Origin: Hydrogenophaga sp.
GTDB taxonomy: Bacteria > Pseudomonadota > Gammaproteobacteria > Burkholderiales > Burkholderiaceae_C
Length of the DNA: 64,000 nt
Direction: 5' to 3'
Assembly: GCF_030158645.1 (NCBI RefSeq)
Contig: NZ_JAOASO010000013.1
Location: 1-64,000 of the forward strand
The notes under the pieces were generated by a model. The model was not told the origin of the DNA. It searched no databases and was given only the letters and a program-made list of their open reading frames with translations. Each line of letters opens with the position of its first letter. Within the stretch, counting starts at the first letter, position 1. Below, one piece after another: positions 45,662 through 53,661 of the stretch. Made by a program: the position numbers and the translations under genes.

Positions 45662-46675
45662 TTATTTCACCTTGGCGATTTCTGCGCGGAACTCTGCAAG
45701 CACCTCTTTGGGGTTCTTCAGGCCCTTGACCTGCGCGCTGGCCGCCCATTTGGTTTCCAGGTAGTCCTGCTTGTCCATCACCGCCTTCACGAAAGCCTTG
45801 TCTGCTGTGATGCGGGTCACCCCCTGGGTCTTTTGCAGCTCGCGGCTGGCCGCGTCCACCTTGTCCCAGCCCTCGCCGAACAGGCGTGCGGCCGGCTCGC
45901 CCGACAGCTTGTCGACCACGGCCTTGTCTTGCGCCGAGAGGGCGTTGTACTTGGCCGGGTTCATCATGAAGACGAAGCTGGTGTTGTACAAGCCACCAGG
46001 AAAGGCGGTGGCGTGCTTGATCATGCTGAGCTTGAACGAGGCGATCGATTCGTCCGGGAAGAATGTGCCGTCCATCACACCGGTGGACAGCAATTCGAAC
46101 GACTCGGGCGCCGCCTTGAGCGTGGTGTTCCAGCCCATGGCTTTGGAGAGTTCGTTGATGTTGCCGCCGCCGATGCGGAACTTCAGGCTCGCTGCTTCGG
46201 CGGCCGAACTCACCGGCTTCTTGCTGTTGAAGATCACGCCCGGGCCGTGCGTGAAGACCGCCAGCACCTTCACGCCGCGGTGCTCGCCCAGGGGGGCGAA
46301 ATATTTGCTGTAAACCCGCTGGTAAGCCACTGAAGTGGCCACCGCGTTGTTGCCCAGAAAAGGGAACTCGGCGACCTGCGTGTTGATGAATCGACCCGGG
46401 GTGTAGCCGTCCACCGTGTACGAAATGTCGGCCAGGCCGTCGCGCACCGCGTCAAAGGTGCCGGGGGCGGCTACCACCCCTTTGGGCAGGATGTTGCACT
46501 TCATGCGGCCGGTGCTTTCCTTCTCCAGCATGTCGCACCACGCCTTCTGCGATGTGCTCAGCGTGTGGCTGGGCGGCAGCCAGCTGGAAACGGTGAACAC
46601 CGTTTGCGCCGAAACCCAGCCGCTGGCAAGCAGGGTGGATGACAAGGCGAATGCAACGAGGGAACGTGACTTCAT
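45662..46675 (-). CDS. dctP: TRAP transporter substrate-binding protein DctP
   Basis: 337 residues with signal peptide (cleaved after WVSAQ, about 24). TVFTVSSWLPPSHTLSTSQ and the ligand-binding Arg in LKFRIGGGNINELSKAMG are family typical. It captures an organic acid in the periplasm; TAXI/DctP variants of this subtype often bind aromatic or keto acids, but the ligand cannot be deduced. First gene of the operon. Confidence 0.9.
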   Translation of the reverse strand: MKSRSLVAFALSSTLLASGWVSAQTVFTVSSWLPPSHTLSTSQKAWCDMLEKESTGRMKCNILPKGVVAAPGTFDAVRDGLADISYTVDGYTPGRFINTQVAEFPFLGNNAVATSVAYQRVYSKYFAPLGEHRGVKVLAVFTHGPGVIFNSKKPVSSAAEAASLKFRIGGGNINELSKAMGWNTTLKAAPESFELLSTGVMDGTFFPDESIASFKLSMIKHATAFPGGLYNTSFVFMMNPAKYNALSAQDKAVVDKLSGEPAARLFGEGWDKVDAASRELQKTQGVTRITADKAFVKAVMDKQDYLETKWAASAQVKGLKNPKEVLAEFRAEIAKVK

Positions 46676-46857
46676 TCGGAAACTCCTGTGGACGGGTGCA
46701 ATGTGCTTGCAGGAAGATGGTTGCTCAACATAAACAAATCAGCGCAGCCAATGTAGGCCAGTTCCATCGTGCGCCGTCTCATGGCTTACCCGAGTTCGCC
46801 GACCCTTCGGTCGGTGAATGCGCAAACACCTTGGCGAGGGGGCCCACAAATAAGGGC

Positions 46858-46912
46858 TTTGTGGGTTCGGATCGTTCTCCTATAATCACCAAAAAGCACG
46901 ATCGTTCGTTTT
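46858..46912 (+). promoter_or_regulatory. Upstream etf promoter P1 with a palindromic operator
   Basis: TTTGTG (46858-46863), 17 bp, TATAAT (46881-46886). Directly downstream is a 22-bp near-palindrome (46891-46912): AAAAAGCACGA and TCGTTCGTTTT, matching at 20 of 22 positions around ACGATCGT. The -35 is also one arm of a hairpin CCCACAAA/TTTGTGGG (46843-46865). A repressor there would block the start site. Confidence 0.6.
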
Positions 46913-46965
46913 TCGAGATCCCGACTCGTTCCCCACCCCGGCCCCCTCGGCAAAGGGGCGGGGCA

Positions 46966-46994
46966 TACAATCCGCCAGTTGACGTGCACGTCAA
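46966..46994 (+). promoter_or_regulatory. Downstream etf promoter P2 with a second palindrome
   Basis: TACAAT (46966-46971) could be a -10; the -35 is poor. TTGACGTGCACGTCAA (46979-46994) is a perfect 16-bp palindrome at the expected start site, 40 bp before etfB. It resembles MerR-type LiuR sites as I remember them; the name is tentative. Confidence 0.5.
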
Positions 46995-47033
46995 TTCGCA
47001 CGTCCCTTTCCACAACAGCAGGAGCAACCCAAC

Positions 47034-47783
47034 ATGAAGGTCATCGTCCCCGTCAAACGCGTGGTGGATTACAACGTCAAGGTGCGCGTCAAGAGCGACG
47101 GCACGGGCGTGGACATCGCCAACGTCAAGATGAGCATGAACCCGTTTGACGAGATCGCGGTGGAAGAGGCCGTGAGATTGAAAGAGAAGGGCGTGGTCAC
47201 CGAGGTGATCGCCGTCTCCTGCGGTGTCACGCAGTGCCAGGAAACCCTGCGCACCGCCATGGCCATCGGCGCCGACCGCGCCATCCTGGTCGAAACCACC
47301 GAAGAGCTGCAGCCCCTGGCCGTGGCCAAGCTCTTGAAAGCCCTGGTCGACAAAGAACAACCCGGCCTGATCATCCTGGGCAAACAGGCGATTGACGACG
47401 ACGCCAACCAGACCGGCCAGATGCTGGCCGCTTTGGCCGACCTGCCCCAAGGCACCTTCGCCAGCAAGGTGGAAGTGGCCGGTGACAAAGTGAATGTGAC
47501 CCGCGAAGTGGACGGCGGCCTGGAAACGGTGTCCCTCTCCATCCCGGCTGTCATCACCACCGACCTGCGCCTGAACGAGCCGCGTTATGTGACGCTGCCC
47601 AACATCATGAAGGCCAAGAAGAAGACGCTGGACATCCTCAAGCCCGAAGACCTCGGTGTGGACGTGACGCCGCGCATCAAGACGCTCAAGGTCAGCGAGC
47701 CGCCCAAGCGCGGCGCGGGCGTCAAGGTGGCCGATGTGGCCGCCCTGGTGGACAAGCTGAAGAACGAAGCCAAAGTGATCTGA
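47034..47783 (+). CDS. etfB: Electron transfer flavoprotein subunit beta
   Basis: 249 residues. [20 protein letters not shown] and the AMP-binding [20 protein letters not shown] are standard group I ETF-beta. With EtfA it accepts electrons from acyl-CoA dehydrogenases (glutaryl-CoA dehydrogenase and the FadE-like protein here) and passes them to ETF-ubiquinone oxidoreductase. The 358-bp gap before it (46676-47033) has two candidate promoters with palindromes. Confidence 0.95.
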   Translation: MKVIVPVKRVVDYNVKVRVKSDGTGVDIANVKMSMNPFDEIAVEEAVRLKEKGVVTEVIAVSCGVTQCQETLRTAMAIGADRAILVETTEELQPLAVAKLLKALVDKEQPGLIILGKQAIDDDANQTGQMLAALADLPQGTFASKVEVAGDKVNVTREVDGGLETVSLSIPAVITTDLRLNEPRYVTLPNIMKAKKKTLDILKPEDLGVDVTPRIKTLKVSEPPKRGAGVKVADVAALVDKLKNEAKVI

Positions 47784-47794
47784 GGAACCGACAA

Positions 47795-48733
47795 TTGACC
47801 GCACTCGTTATTGCCGAACACAACCACGCCTCCATCAAGGGCGCGACCTTGAACACCGTCGCCGCTGCCGCTCAATGTGGAGGGGACGTGCACGTGCTCA
47901 TCGCCGGGCACAACGCTGGCGCTGCCGCCGACGCCGCCGCACAGATCGCCGGCGTGAGCAAGGTGATCCACGCCGACGCCCCCCGCTTCGAACACGGCCT
48001 GGCCGAGAACGTGGCCGCGCAGGTGCTGACCATTGCCGCGAACTACAGCCACATCCTGTTCCCCGCCACCGCCACCGCCAGCGGCAAGAACGTGGCGCCG
48101 CGCGTGGCCGCTGCGCTGGATGTGGGTCAGATCTCCGACATCACCAAGGTGATTGCAGCCGACACCTTCGAGCGCCCGATCTACGCCGGCAACGCCATTG
48201 CCACCGTGCAGGGCCTGGACGCCACGCACGTGATCACCGTGCGCACCACGGGATTCGACCCCGCAGCGGCCACCGGTGGCAGCGCCGCGGTGGAAACGGC
48301 AGCAGCAGCAGCCGACGACGGCAAGAGCAAGTTCATGGGCAGCGAGATCGCCAAGAGCGACCGCCCCGAACTCACCGCCGCCAAGATCATCGTCTCCGGT
48401 GGTCGGGCGCTGGGCAGCGCCGAGAAGTTCAACGACGTGATGACGCCGCTGGCCGACAAGCTGGGTGCCGCACTGGGCGCCAGCCGCGCCGCGGTGGACG
48501 CGGGCTACGCGCCCAACGACTGGCAGGTGGGCCAGACCGGCAAGATCGTCGCACCGCAGCTCTACATCGCCGCCGGCATCTCCGGTGCCATCCAGCACCT
48601 GGCCGGCATGAAGGACAGCAAGGTCATCGTGGCGATCAACAAGGATCCTGAAGCACCGATCTTTTCGGTGGCCGACTATGGCCTGGAGGCCGATCTGTTC
48701 GAAGCCGTGCCCGAATTGATCAAAGCACTCTGA
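47795..48733 (+). CDS. etfA: Electron transfer flavoprotein subunit alpha
   Basis: 312 residues. The C-terminal FAD domain has [21 protein letters not shown] and [20 protein letters not shown], characteristic of ETF-alpha. The start codon is TTG at 47795, 11 bp after etfB, preceded by TGAGGAA. It binds FAD between its C-terminal domain and EtfB. A terminator lies 17 bp downstream. Confidence 0.95.
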   Translation: MTALVIAEHNHASIKGATLNTVAAAAQCGGDVHVLIAGHNAGAAADAAAQIAGVSKVIHADAPRFEHGLAENVAAQVLTIAANYSHILFPATATASGKNVAPRVAAALDVGQISDITKVIAADTFERPIYAGNAIATVQGLDATHVITVRTTGFDPAAATGGSAAVETAAAAADDGKSKFMGSEIAKSDRPELTAAKIIVSGGRALGSAEKFNDVMTPLADKLGAALGASRAAVDAGYAPNDWQVGQTGKIVAPQLYIAAGISGAIQHLAGMKDSKVIVAINKDPEAPIFSVADYGLEADLFEAVPELIKAL

Positions 48734-48749
48734 CCCCTCTGAAAAATGC

Positions 48750-48775
48750 AAGGGCATCGTTCGCGATGCCCTTTT
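48750..48775 (+). terminator. Intrinsic terminator between etfA and the acyl-CoA dehydrogenase
   Basis: AAGGGCATCG (48750-48759) and CGATGCCCTT (48764-48773) pair perfectly around TTCG, then TT. Transcription of the next gene probably needs read-through or its own promoter. Confidence 0.88.
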
Positions 48776-48811
48776 CGTATCTGCACCCCTGACATTCCTG
48801 GAGACACGACC

Positions 48812-50602
48812 GTGAGTTACACCGCACCCCTCAAAGACATGCTGTTCGACATCGAGCACCTGGCGCGTATCGACCAGGTGGCGCAGATGCCCGGCTTCGA
48901 AGATGCCGGACTCGAAACTGCCCAAGCGGTGCTCGAGGAGTGTGCCAAGCTCAACGAAGGCGTGATCGCGCCGCTGAACTGGGAGGGCGACAAGAACCCC
49001 TCGTTCTTCAAGGACGGCCAGGTCACCACCACGCCGGGATTCAAGGAAGCCTTCAAGCAATACGCCGAAGGCGGCTGGCAAGGCCTGCAGCATCCGGCGG
49101 ATTTCGGTGGTCAGGGTCTGCCCAAGACCATCGGTGCCGCGTGTGGCGAGATCCTCAACAGCGCCAACATGAGCTTCGCGCTCTGCCCTCTGCTCACCGA
49201 TGGTGCGATCGAAGCGCTCCTCACCGCCGGCAGCGACGAGCTCAAGGCCACCTACCTGGAAAAGCTGGTGAGCGGCCAGTGGACCGGCACCATGAACCTC
49301 ACCGAGCCGCAGGCCGGCTCCGACCTGGCCGCCGTGCGCAGCCGAGCCGAGCCACAACCCGACGGCACCTACAAGGTGTTCGGTACCAAGATCTACATCA
49401 CCTACGGTGAGCACGACATGGCCGAGAACATCGTGCACCTCGTGCTGGCCCGCGTGACCGGCGCGCCCGAAGGCGTGAAGGGCATCAGCCTGTTCGTGGT
49501 GCCCAAGTTCATGGTCGGCAAGGACGGCTCGCTGGGTGCGCGCAACGACGTGCACTGCGTGAGCATCGAACACAAGATGGGCATCAAGGCCAGCCCCACC
49601 GCCGTGCTGCAGTACGGTGACAACGGCGGCGCCGTGGGCTACCTCGTGGGCCAGGAAAACCGCGGTCTGGAGTACATGTTCATCATGATGAATGCCGCGC
49701 GCTACGCTGTCGGTGTGCAGGGCATCGCGATCGCCGAGCGCGCGTACCAAAAGGCCGTGGTGTACGCGAAAGACCGAGTGCAGAGCCGCCCGGTGGACGG
49801 CACGCTCTCTGCGGCTGCGCCCATCATCCACCACCCCGATGTGAAGCGCATGCTCATGACGATGCGATCGGTGACTGAGGGCTGCCGTGCGATGGCTGCC
49901 GTGGCCGCGGCCGCGTACGACGCGGCTCACCACCACACGGACGCCGACACGCGCAAGCAGAACGCCGCCTTCTACGAATTCCTGGTGCCGCTGGTCAAGG
50001 GCTACAGCACCGAGATGAGCCTGGAGGTCACCAGCCTGGGTGTGCAGGTGCACGGCGGCATGGGCTTCATTGAAGAAACCGGCGCGGCGCAGTACTACCG
50101 CGACGCCAAGATCCTCACCATCTACGAAGGCACCACCGCGATCCAGGCCAACGACCTGGTGGGTCGCAAGACCGCGCGCGACGGCGGCACCGGTGCCAAG
50201 GCCATTGCGGCGCAGATCGAGAAGACCGAGGCGGAGCTGGCCCAGCGCGACAGCGCCAACGCCAAGGCGGTGCACAAGCGCCTGAAGGCCGCGCGCGAGG
50301 CGTTTGTGGACGTGGTCGAGTTCATCGCCGCCAACACGCGCAGCAACCCCAACGCGGCGTTTGCCGGCAGCGTGCCCTACCTGATGCTGGCCGGCAACCT
50401 CATGGCTGGCTGGCAGCTCGCCCGTTCGCTGATGGTGGCCGAGGACCTGTCGGCCCAGGGACAGGATGTGGCCTTCATGCAGGCCAAGATCACCACCGCG
50501 CGTTTCTACGCCGACCACATCCTCAGCCGCGCCCCGGGCACGCGCGATGCGATCGTCGAAGGTGCCGAGGCCGTGACGTCGCTGGCCATCGAATCGTTCT
50601 GA
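48812..50602 (+). CDS. Acyl-CoA dehydrogenase, long FadE-like form
   Basis: 596 residues. N-terminal YTAPLKDMLFDIEHLARID is the short leader typical of the DmdC/FadE5-type group; FAD motif TMNLTEPQAGSDLAAV near 155, catalytic Glu in ILTIYEGTTAIQANDLVGRK, and a C-terminal extension (about 470-596) with a DUF4333/acetyl-dehydrogenase-C-like helical region. Catalyses alpha,beta-dehydrogenation of an acyl-CoA with ETF as acceptor. GTG 48812 chosen: GGAG at 48800-48803 precedes it. Confidence 0.92.
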   Translation: MSYTAPLKDMLFDIEHLARIDQVAQMPGFEDAGLETAQAVLEECAKLNEGVIAPLNWEGDKNPSFFKDGQVTTTPGFKEAFKQYAEGGWQGLQHPADFGGQGLPKTIGAACGEILNSANMSFALCPLLTDGAIEALLTAGSDELKATYLEKLVSGQWTGTMNLTEPQAGSDLAAVRSRAEPQPDGTYKVFGTKIYITYGEHDMAENIVHLVLARVTGAPEGVKGISLFVVPKFMVGKDGSLGARNDVHCVSIEHKMGIKASPTAVLQYGDNGGAVGYLVGQENRGLEYMFIMMNAARYAVGVQGIAIAERAYQKAVVYAKDRVQSRPVDGTLSAAAPIIHHPDVKRMLMTMRSVTEGCRAMAAVAAAAYDAAHHHTDADTRKQNAAFYEFLVPLVKGYSTEMSLEVTSLGVQVHGGMGFIEETGAAQYYRDAKILTIYEGTTAIQANDLVGRKTARDGGTGAKAIAAQIEKTEAELAQRDSANAKAVHKRLKAAREAFVDVVEFIAANTRSNPNAAFAGSVPYLMLAGNLMAGWQLARSLMVAEDLSAQGQDVAFMQAKITTARFYADHILSRAPGTRDAIVEGAEAVTSLAIESF

Positions 50603-50631
50603 TCCGCCACCACAACCACAACGGAGACTTC

Positions 50632-51612
50632 ATGACCGCACCCGCCCGCAGCCTGCCCCCGGTTCTCAAGAACATCAAGTTCCCGGTGATCGGCTCGCCG
50701 CTGTTCATCATCAGCAACCCCAAGCTCGTCATTGCCCAGTGCAAGGCCGGCGTGGTGGGCTCCATGCCCGCGCTCAACGCACGCCCGGCCTCGCAGCTCG
50801 ATGAGTGGCTGGCCGAGATCACCGAAGCCCTGGCCGCGCACGACGCAGCCCACCCGGACAACAAGGCCGCGCCGTTCGCCATCAACCAGATCGTGCACAA
50901 GAGCAACGACCGGCTGGAGCACGACATGCAGCTGTGCGCCAAGTACAAGGTGCCGATCATCATCACCAGCCTGGGCGCGCGCGAGGACGTGAACCAGGGT
51001 GTGCACAGCTGGGGCGGCGTGGTGCTGCACGACGTGATCAACAACGTGTTTGCTCACAAGGCGATCGAGAAGGGTGCTGACGGCCTGATCCCGGTGGCGG
51101 CGGGTGCCGGCGGCCACGCCAGCGTGAAGAGCCCGTTCGCGATGATCCAGGAGATTCGCGAGTGGTTTGGCGGCCCGGTGGCGCTGTCGGGTTCCATCTC
51201 CTCGGGCGGCGCCATCCTGGCGGCGCAAGCCATGGGCGCCGACTTCGCCTACATCGGCTCGGCCTTCATCGCCACCGACGAAGCGCGCGCAGTGGACGGC
51301 TACAAGGAAATGATCACGAAGTCGAACTCGGACGACATCGTTTACAGCAACTTCTACACCGGTATCCACGGCAACTACCTCAAGGGCAGCATCCAGAATG
51401 CCGGCATGGACCCGGACAACCTCCCGCAAAGCGACCCGAGCAAGATGAACTTCGGCACCAGCGAGGGCGCCAACGCTGCCAAGGCCTGGAAAGACATCTG
51501 GGGCTGCGGCCAGGGCATCGGCGCGATCCGAGAAGTGGTGCCGGCGGCCGATCTGGTGGCGCGTTTCAAGCGCGAATACGCGGAAGCCAAGGCGCGCATC
51601 TGCGCTCCCTGA
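50632..51612 (+). CDS. Nitronate monooxygenase (2-nitropropane dioxygenase family)
   Basis: 326 residues, FMN-dependent TIM barrel. FPVIGSPLFIISNPKLVIAQ, the phosphate-binding GADGLIPVAAGAGGHAS and the later SSGGAILAAQAMGADFAYIG fit class I nitronate monooxygenases, which oxidise alkyl nitronates such as propionate-3-nitronate. Placed 29 bp after the acyl-CoA dehydrogenase and likely co-transcribed. Some homologues act as enoyl reductases; not excluded. Confidence 0.88.
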   Translation: MTAPARSLPPVLKNIKFPVIGSPLFIISNPKLVIAQCKAGVVGSMPALNARPASQLDEWLAEITEALAAHDAAHPDNKAAPFAINQIVHKSNDRLEHDMQLCAKYKVPIIITSLGAREDVNQGVHSWGGVVLHDVINNVFAHKAIEKGADGLIPVAAGAGGHASVKSPFAMIQEIREWFGGPVALSGSISSGGAILAAQAMGADFAYIGSAFIATDEARAVDGYKEMITKSNSDDIVYSNFYTGIHGNYLKGSIQNAGMDPDNLPQSDPSKMNFGTSEGANAAKAWKDIWGCGQGIGAIREVVPAADLVARFKREYAEAKARICAP

Positions 51613-51633
51613 CCCTCCCTCCATCGCTTCGCA

Positions 51634-51659
51634 GCCGGCCTTGAGGCCGGCTTTTTTTT
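51634..51659 (+). terminator. Terminator after nitronate monooxygenase
   Basis: GCCGGCC (51634-51640) and GGCCGGC (51645-51651) with loop TTGA, then eight T. Strong intrinsic terminator. Confidence 0.93.
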
Positions 51660-51905
51660 GCCTGTCACTTGAAGGGCAGGAGAGGGTCCGTCGTGTCTGG
51701 GGAAGCGTCTTTGCCAGTCTGGTTGCTCCCATCAAGTCATCACTAAAAGAATACTAAAAAGTTATTTCGTCGGGATTTCATAACCTTTCAATCGGAATAT
51801 GCATACCTAGTAACCACAATTGAAACAAGATGCGTCACCGATTCCGGCTGCCAACTTTGCGGCCCGGGGGTTGTTCATGGTTCTATTTCCTTCAAGGTGA
51901 ATCGC
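51660..51905 (+). promoter_or_regulatory. AT-rich promoter region of the ammonium transporter gene
   Basis: About 245 bp without a gene. The part 51737-51830 is much more AT-rich than neighbours, as in regulated promoters. A possible but weak sigma-54 site (GG at 51701-51702, GC at 51713-51714, TTGC kept) lies about 200 bp upstream of the start. AAGGTG at 51894-51899 is the ribosome binding site. Confidence 0.4.
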
Positions 51906-53198
51906 ATGTTCGTTGTTTCATTGCGCCGCGCGCTCACAGCGCTCCTCATGTTTCCATTGTTCGCGGCTGCCGGTGTGCCGGCACCGGCCCCTGCGACCGG
52001 CATCAACGGTGCCGATACCGCGTGGATGCTGGTGTCCACCGTGCTCGTGTTTCTGATGACCATGCCCGGCATCATGCTGTTCTACAGCGGCATGCTCCGC
52101 AAGCGCAATGCGCTTTCCATCATGGCTCAGACCATTGGCGCGATCGGGGTCATCACGTTTTTCTGGGCCGTCATCGGCTACTCGCTGGCTTTCGCGTCGG
52201 GCTCAGCCTGGTTGGGCGGGTTCGGCAATGCGTGGGCCGCTGGCCTGATCGGCAACCAGGGCGCGGGACACGTGTTGGCGCCTCACATTCCCGAAGCCGT
52301 GTTCTTTCTGTTTCAGATGGCCTTTGCCATCATCGCTTTTGCCCTGGTGTTGGGCGCCACCGCCGAGCGCATGCGGATCGGCGCGACGCTGGTGTTTGCT
52401 GCGTTGTGGCTGGTGCTGGTCTACGCCCCGGTGGCTCACTGGGTGTGGCATCCCGAAGGTTGGCTCGCCGGTTTGGGGCACCTGGATTTCGCAGGGGGGA
52501 CTGTGGTTCATGTCGTGGCGGGCGCCACCGGCTTGGCCGCTGCACTGGCGGCCGGACCACGCCGTGGATTTGGGCGCGAACCCATGGTTCCTCACAACCT
52601 CGCATTCACCGTTCTGGGCGCCGGCTTGCTCTGGGCAGGGTGGTTTGGATTCAATGCGGGTTCTGCCTTCGAAGCCAGCAACCGCGCTGCCGGCGCGCTG
52701 CTGTGCACGCAGCTGGCGGCGGGTACCGGTGCGCTGGTTTGGGGCGTGTGCGAAATGCTTCGCCGTCAGCAGATGAGCGTGCTGGGCATGGCCACAGGCG
52801 CCATTGCCGGACTCATCGCCATCACGCCGGCTTCCGGTTACACCGGCGTGGGTGGTGCGCTGGCGATCGGCGCTGCGGGCAGCGTGGTCTGTTTCTTTGC
52901 CGTCACCGGCTTGAAAACGGTCACGGGCATTGACGATTCGTTGGATGTGTTCGCGTTGCACGGGATCGGCGGCTTGGTGGGCACCCTGCTGACCCCTGTG
53001 TTTGCCCTGCCGGGTGTCGGTGGTGGATCGGGTTCGTTCGCGGTCAACCTGGTGGGTGGCTTGGCGGTCATGCTCTACGCCTTTGTGACCAGCTTCGTGT
53101 TGCTGAAATTCATACAGCTGCTGATCGGCTTGCGGGTGACCGAGAAGCAGGAGATGGTCGGGCTCGACCTCGCTCAACATGGCGAGAGCGCCACGTGA
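51906..53198 (+). CDS. amt: Ammonium transporter
   Basis: 430 residues, signal peptide plus eleven membrane helices. Conserved features: ADTAWMLVSTVLVFLMTMPG, the D-F-A-G-G-T-V-V-H motif with the structural Asp and first twin-His, and LDVFALHGIGGLVGTL with the second twin-His. Takes up ammonium/ammonia at low concentration. ATG 51906 has a good ribosome binding site; GTG 51897 overlaps it. No glnK is found next to it, so PII control, if any, comes from a distant gene. Could recapture ammonia released from guanidine. Confidence 0.93.
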   Translation: MFVVSLRRALTALLMFPLFAAAGVPAPAPATGINGADTAWMLVSTVLVFLMTMPGIMLFYSGMLRKRNALSIMAQTIGAIGVITFFWAVIGYSLAFASGSAWLGGFGNAWAAGLIGNQGAGHVLAPHIPEAVFFLFQMAFAIIAFALVLGATAERMRIGATLVFAALWLVLVYAPVAHWVWHPEGWLAGLGHLDFAGGTVVHVVAGATGLAAALAAGPRRGFGREPMVPHNLAFTVLGAGLLWAGWFGFNAGSAFEASNRAAGALLCTQLAAGTGALVWGVCEMLRRQQMSVLGMATGAIAGLIAITPASGYTGVGGALAIGAAGSVVCFFAVTGLKTVTGIDDSLDVFALHGIGGLVGTLLTPVFALPGVGGGSGSFAVNLVGGLAVMLYAFVTSFVLLKFIQLLIGLRVTEKQEMVGLDLAQHGESAT

Positions 53199-53241
53199 TG
53201 CCGCACGTGGACTGCCTGCATGCGACAGCCAGGAGGCCGTG

Positions 53242-53589
53242 ATGTCCTTCGACCAGAGTGCATTCGTCCACCAGGCGATCAAGCTGGTGGTGCCCATGCG
53301 GCGAGAGTTTGGCCACAGCATCCGAGTGGAAAACATGCTCAGCGATCCGGCATACGCACAAACCGTGCTCGAACTGGCCCTGAGCAGCAACAACGAGCGC
53401 CTGCGTGAACTGGCGCTCTACATGCAGCGGATGCTCTCCGGACCACGCGGAGGCCCCTCGGCTCCGGTGGACACACCTTTGCAGTCCGAACCGATCACGA
53501 CAGAAACGGAGGAGAGTTCCTCGGTGGACGCCGAGCGAGCGGCTCTGGAAGCGCAGAAAGCCGACAAGTACCGCCGCGGCTTGCGCTGA
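53242..53589 (+). CDS. Conserved hypothetical protein downstream of amt
   Basis: 115 residues of unknown function, preceded by a perfect AGGAGG at 53231-53236. An N-terminal helical region (FDQSAFVHQAIKLVVPMRRE then VENMLSDPAYAQTVLELAL) is followed by a charged Ser/Thr/Glu-rich tail. No signal peptide, no membrane helix, no cysteine. Small size and soluble helical nature suggest a regulatory or adaptor protein. It is 43 bp from amt and converges on the PBP1A gene. Confidence 0.7.
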   Translation: MSFDQSAFVHQAIKLVVPMRREFGHSIRVENMLSDPAYAQTVLELALSSNNERLRELALYMQRMLSGPRGGPSAPVDTPLQSEPITTETEESSSVDAERAALEAQKADKYRRGLR

Positions 53590-53661
53590 TCGCCCTGGGG
53601 TGGAGCCTGCTGGTGAGCGTGCGGGCCTGGAGCGAGATCAGCACCCAACGCAGGCCCTGGG

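Noticed and set aside
46676-46760. Sigma-54 promoter for the TRAP operon
   Set aside because: GCAA is present but the required complementary -24 GG pair is missing at the correct spacing.
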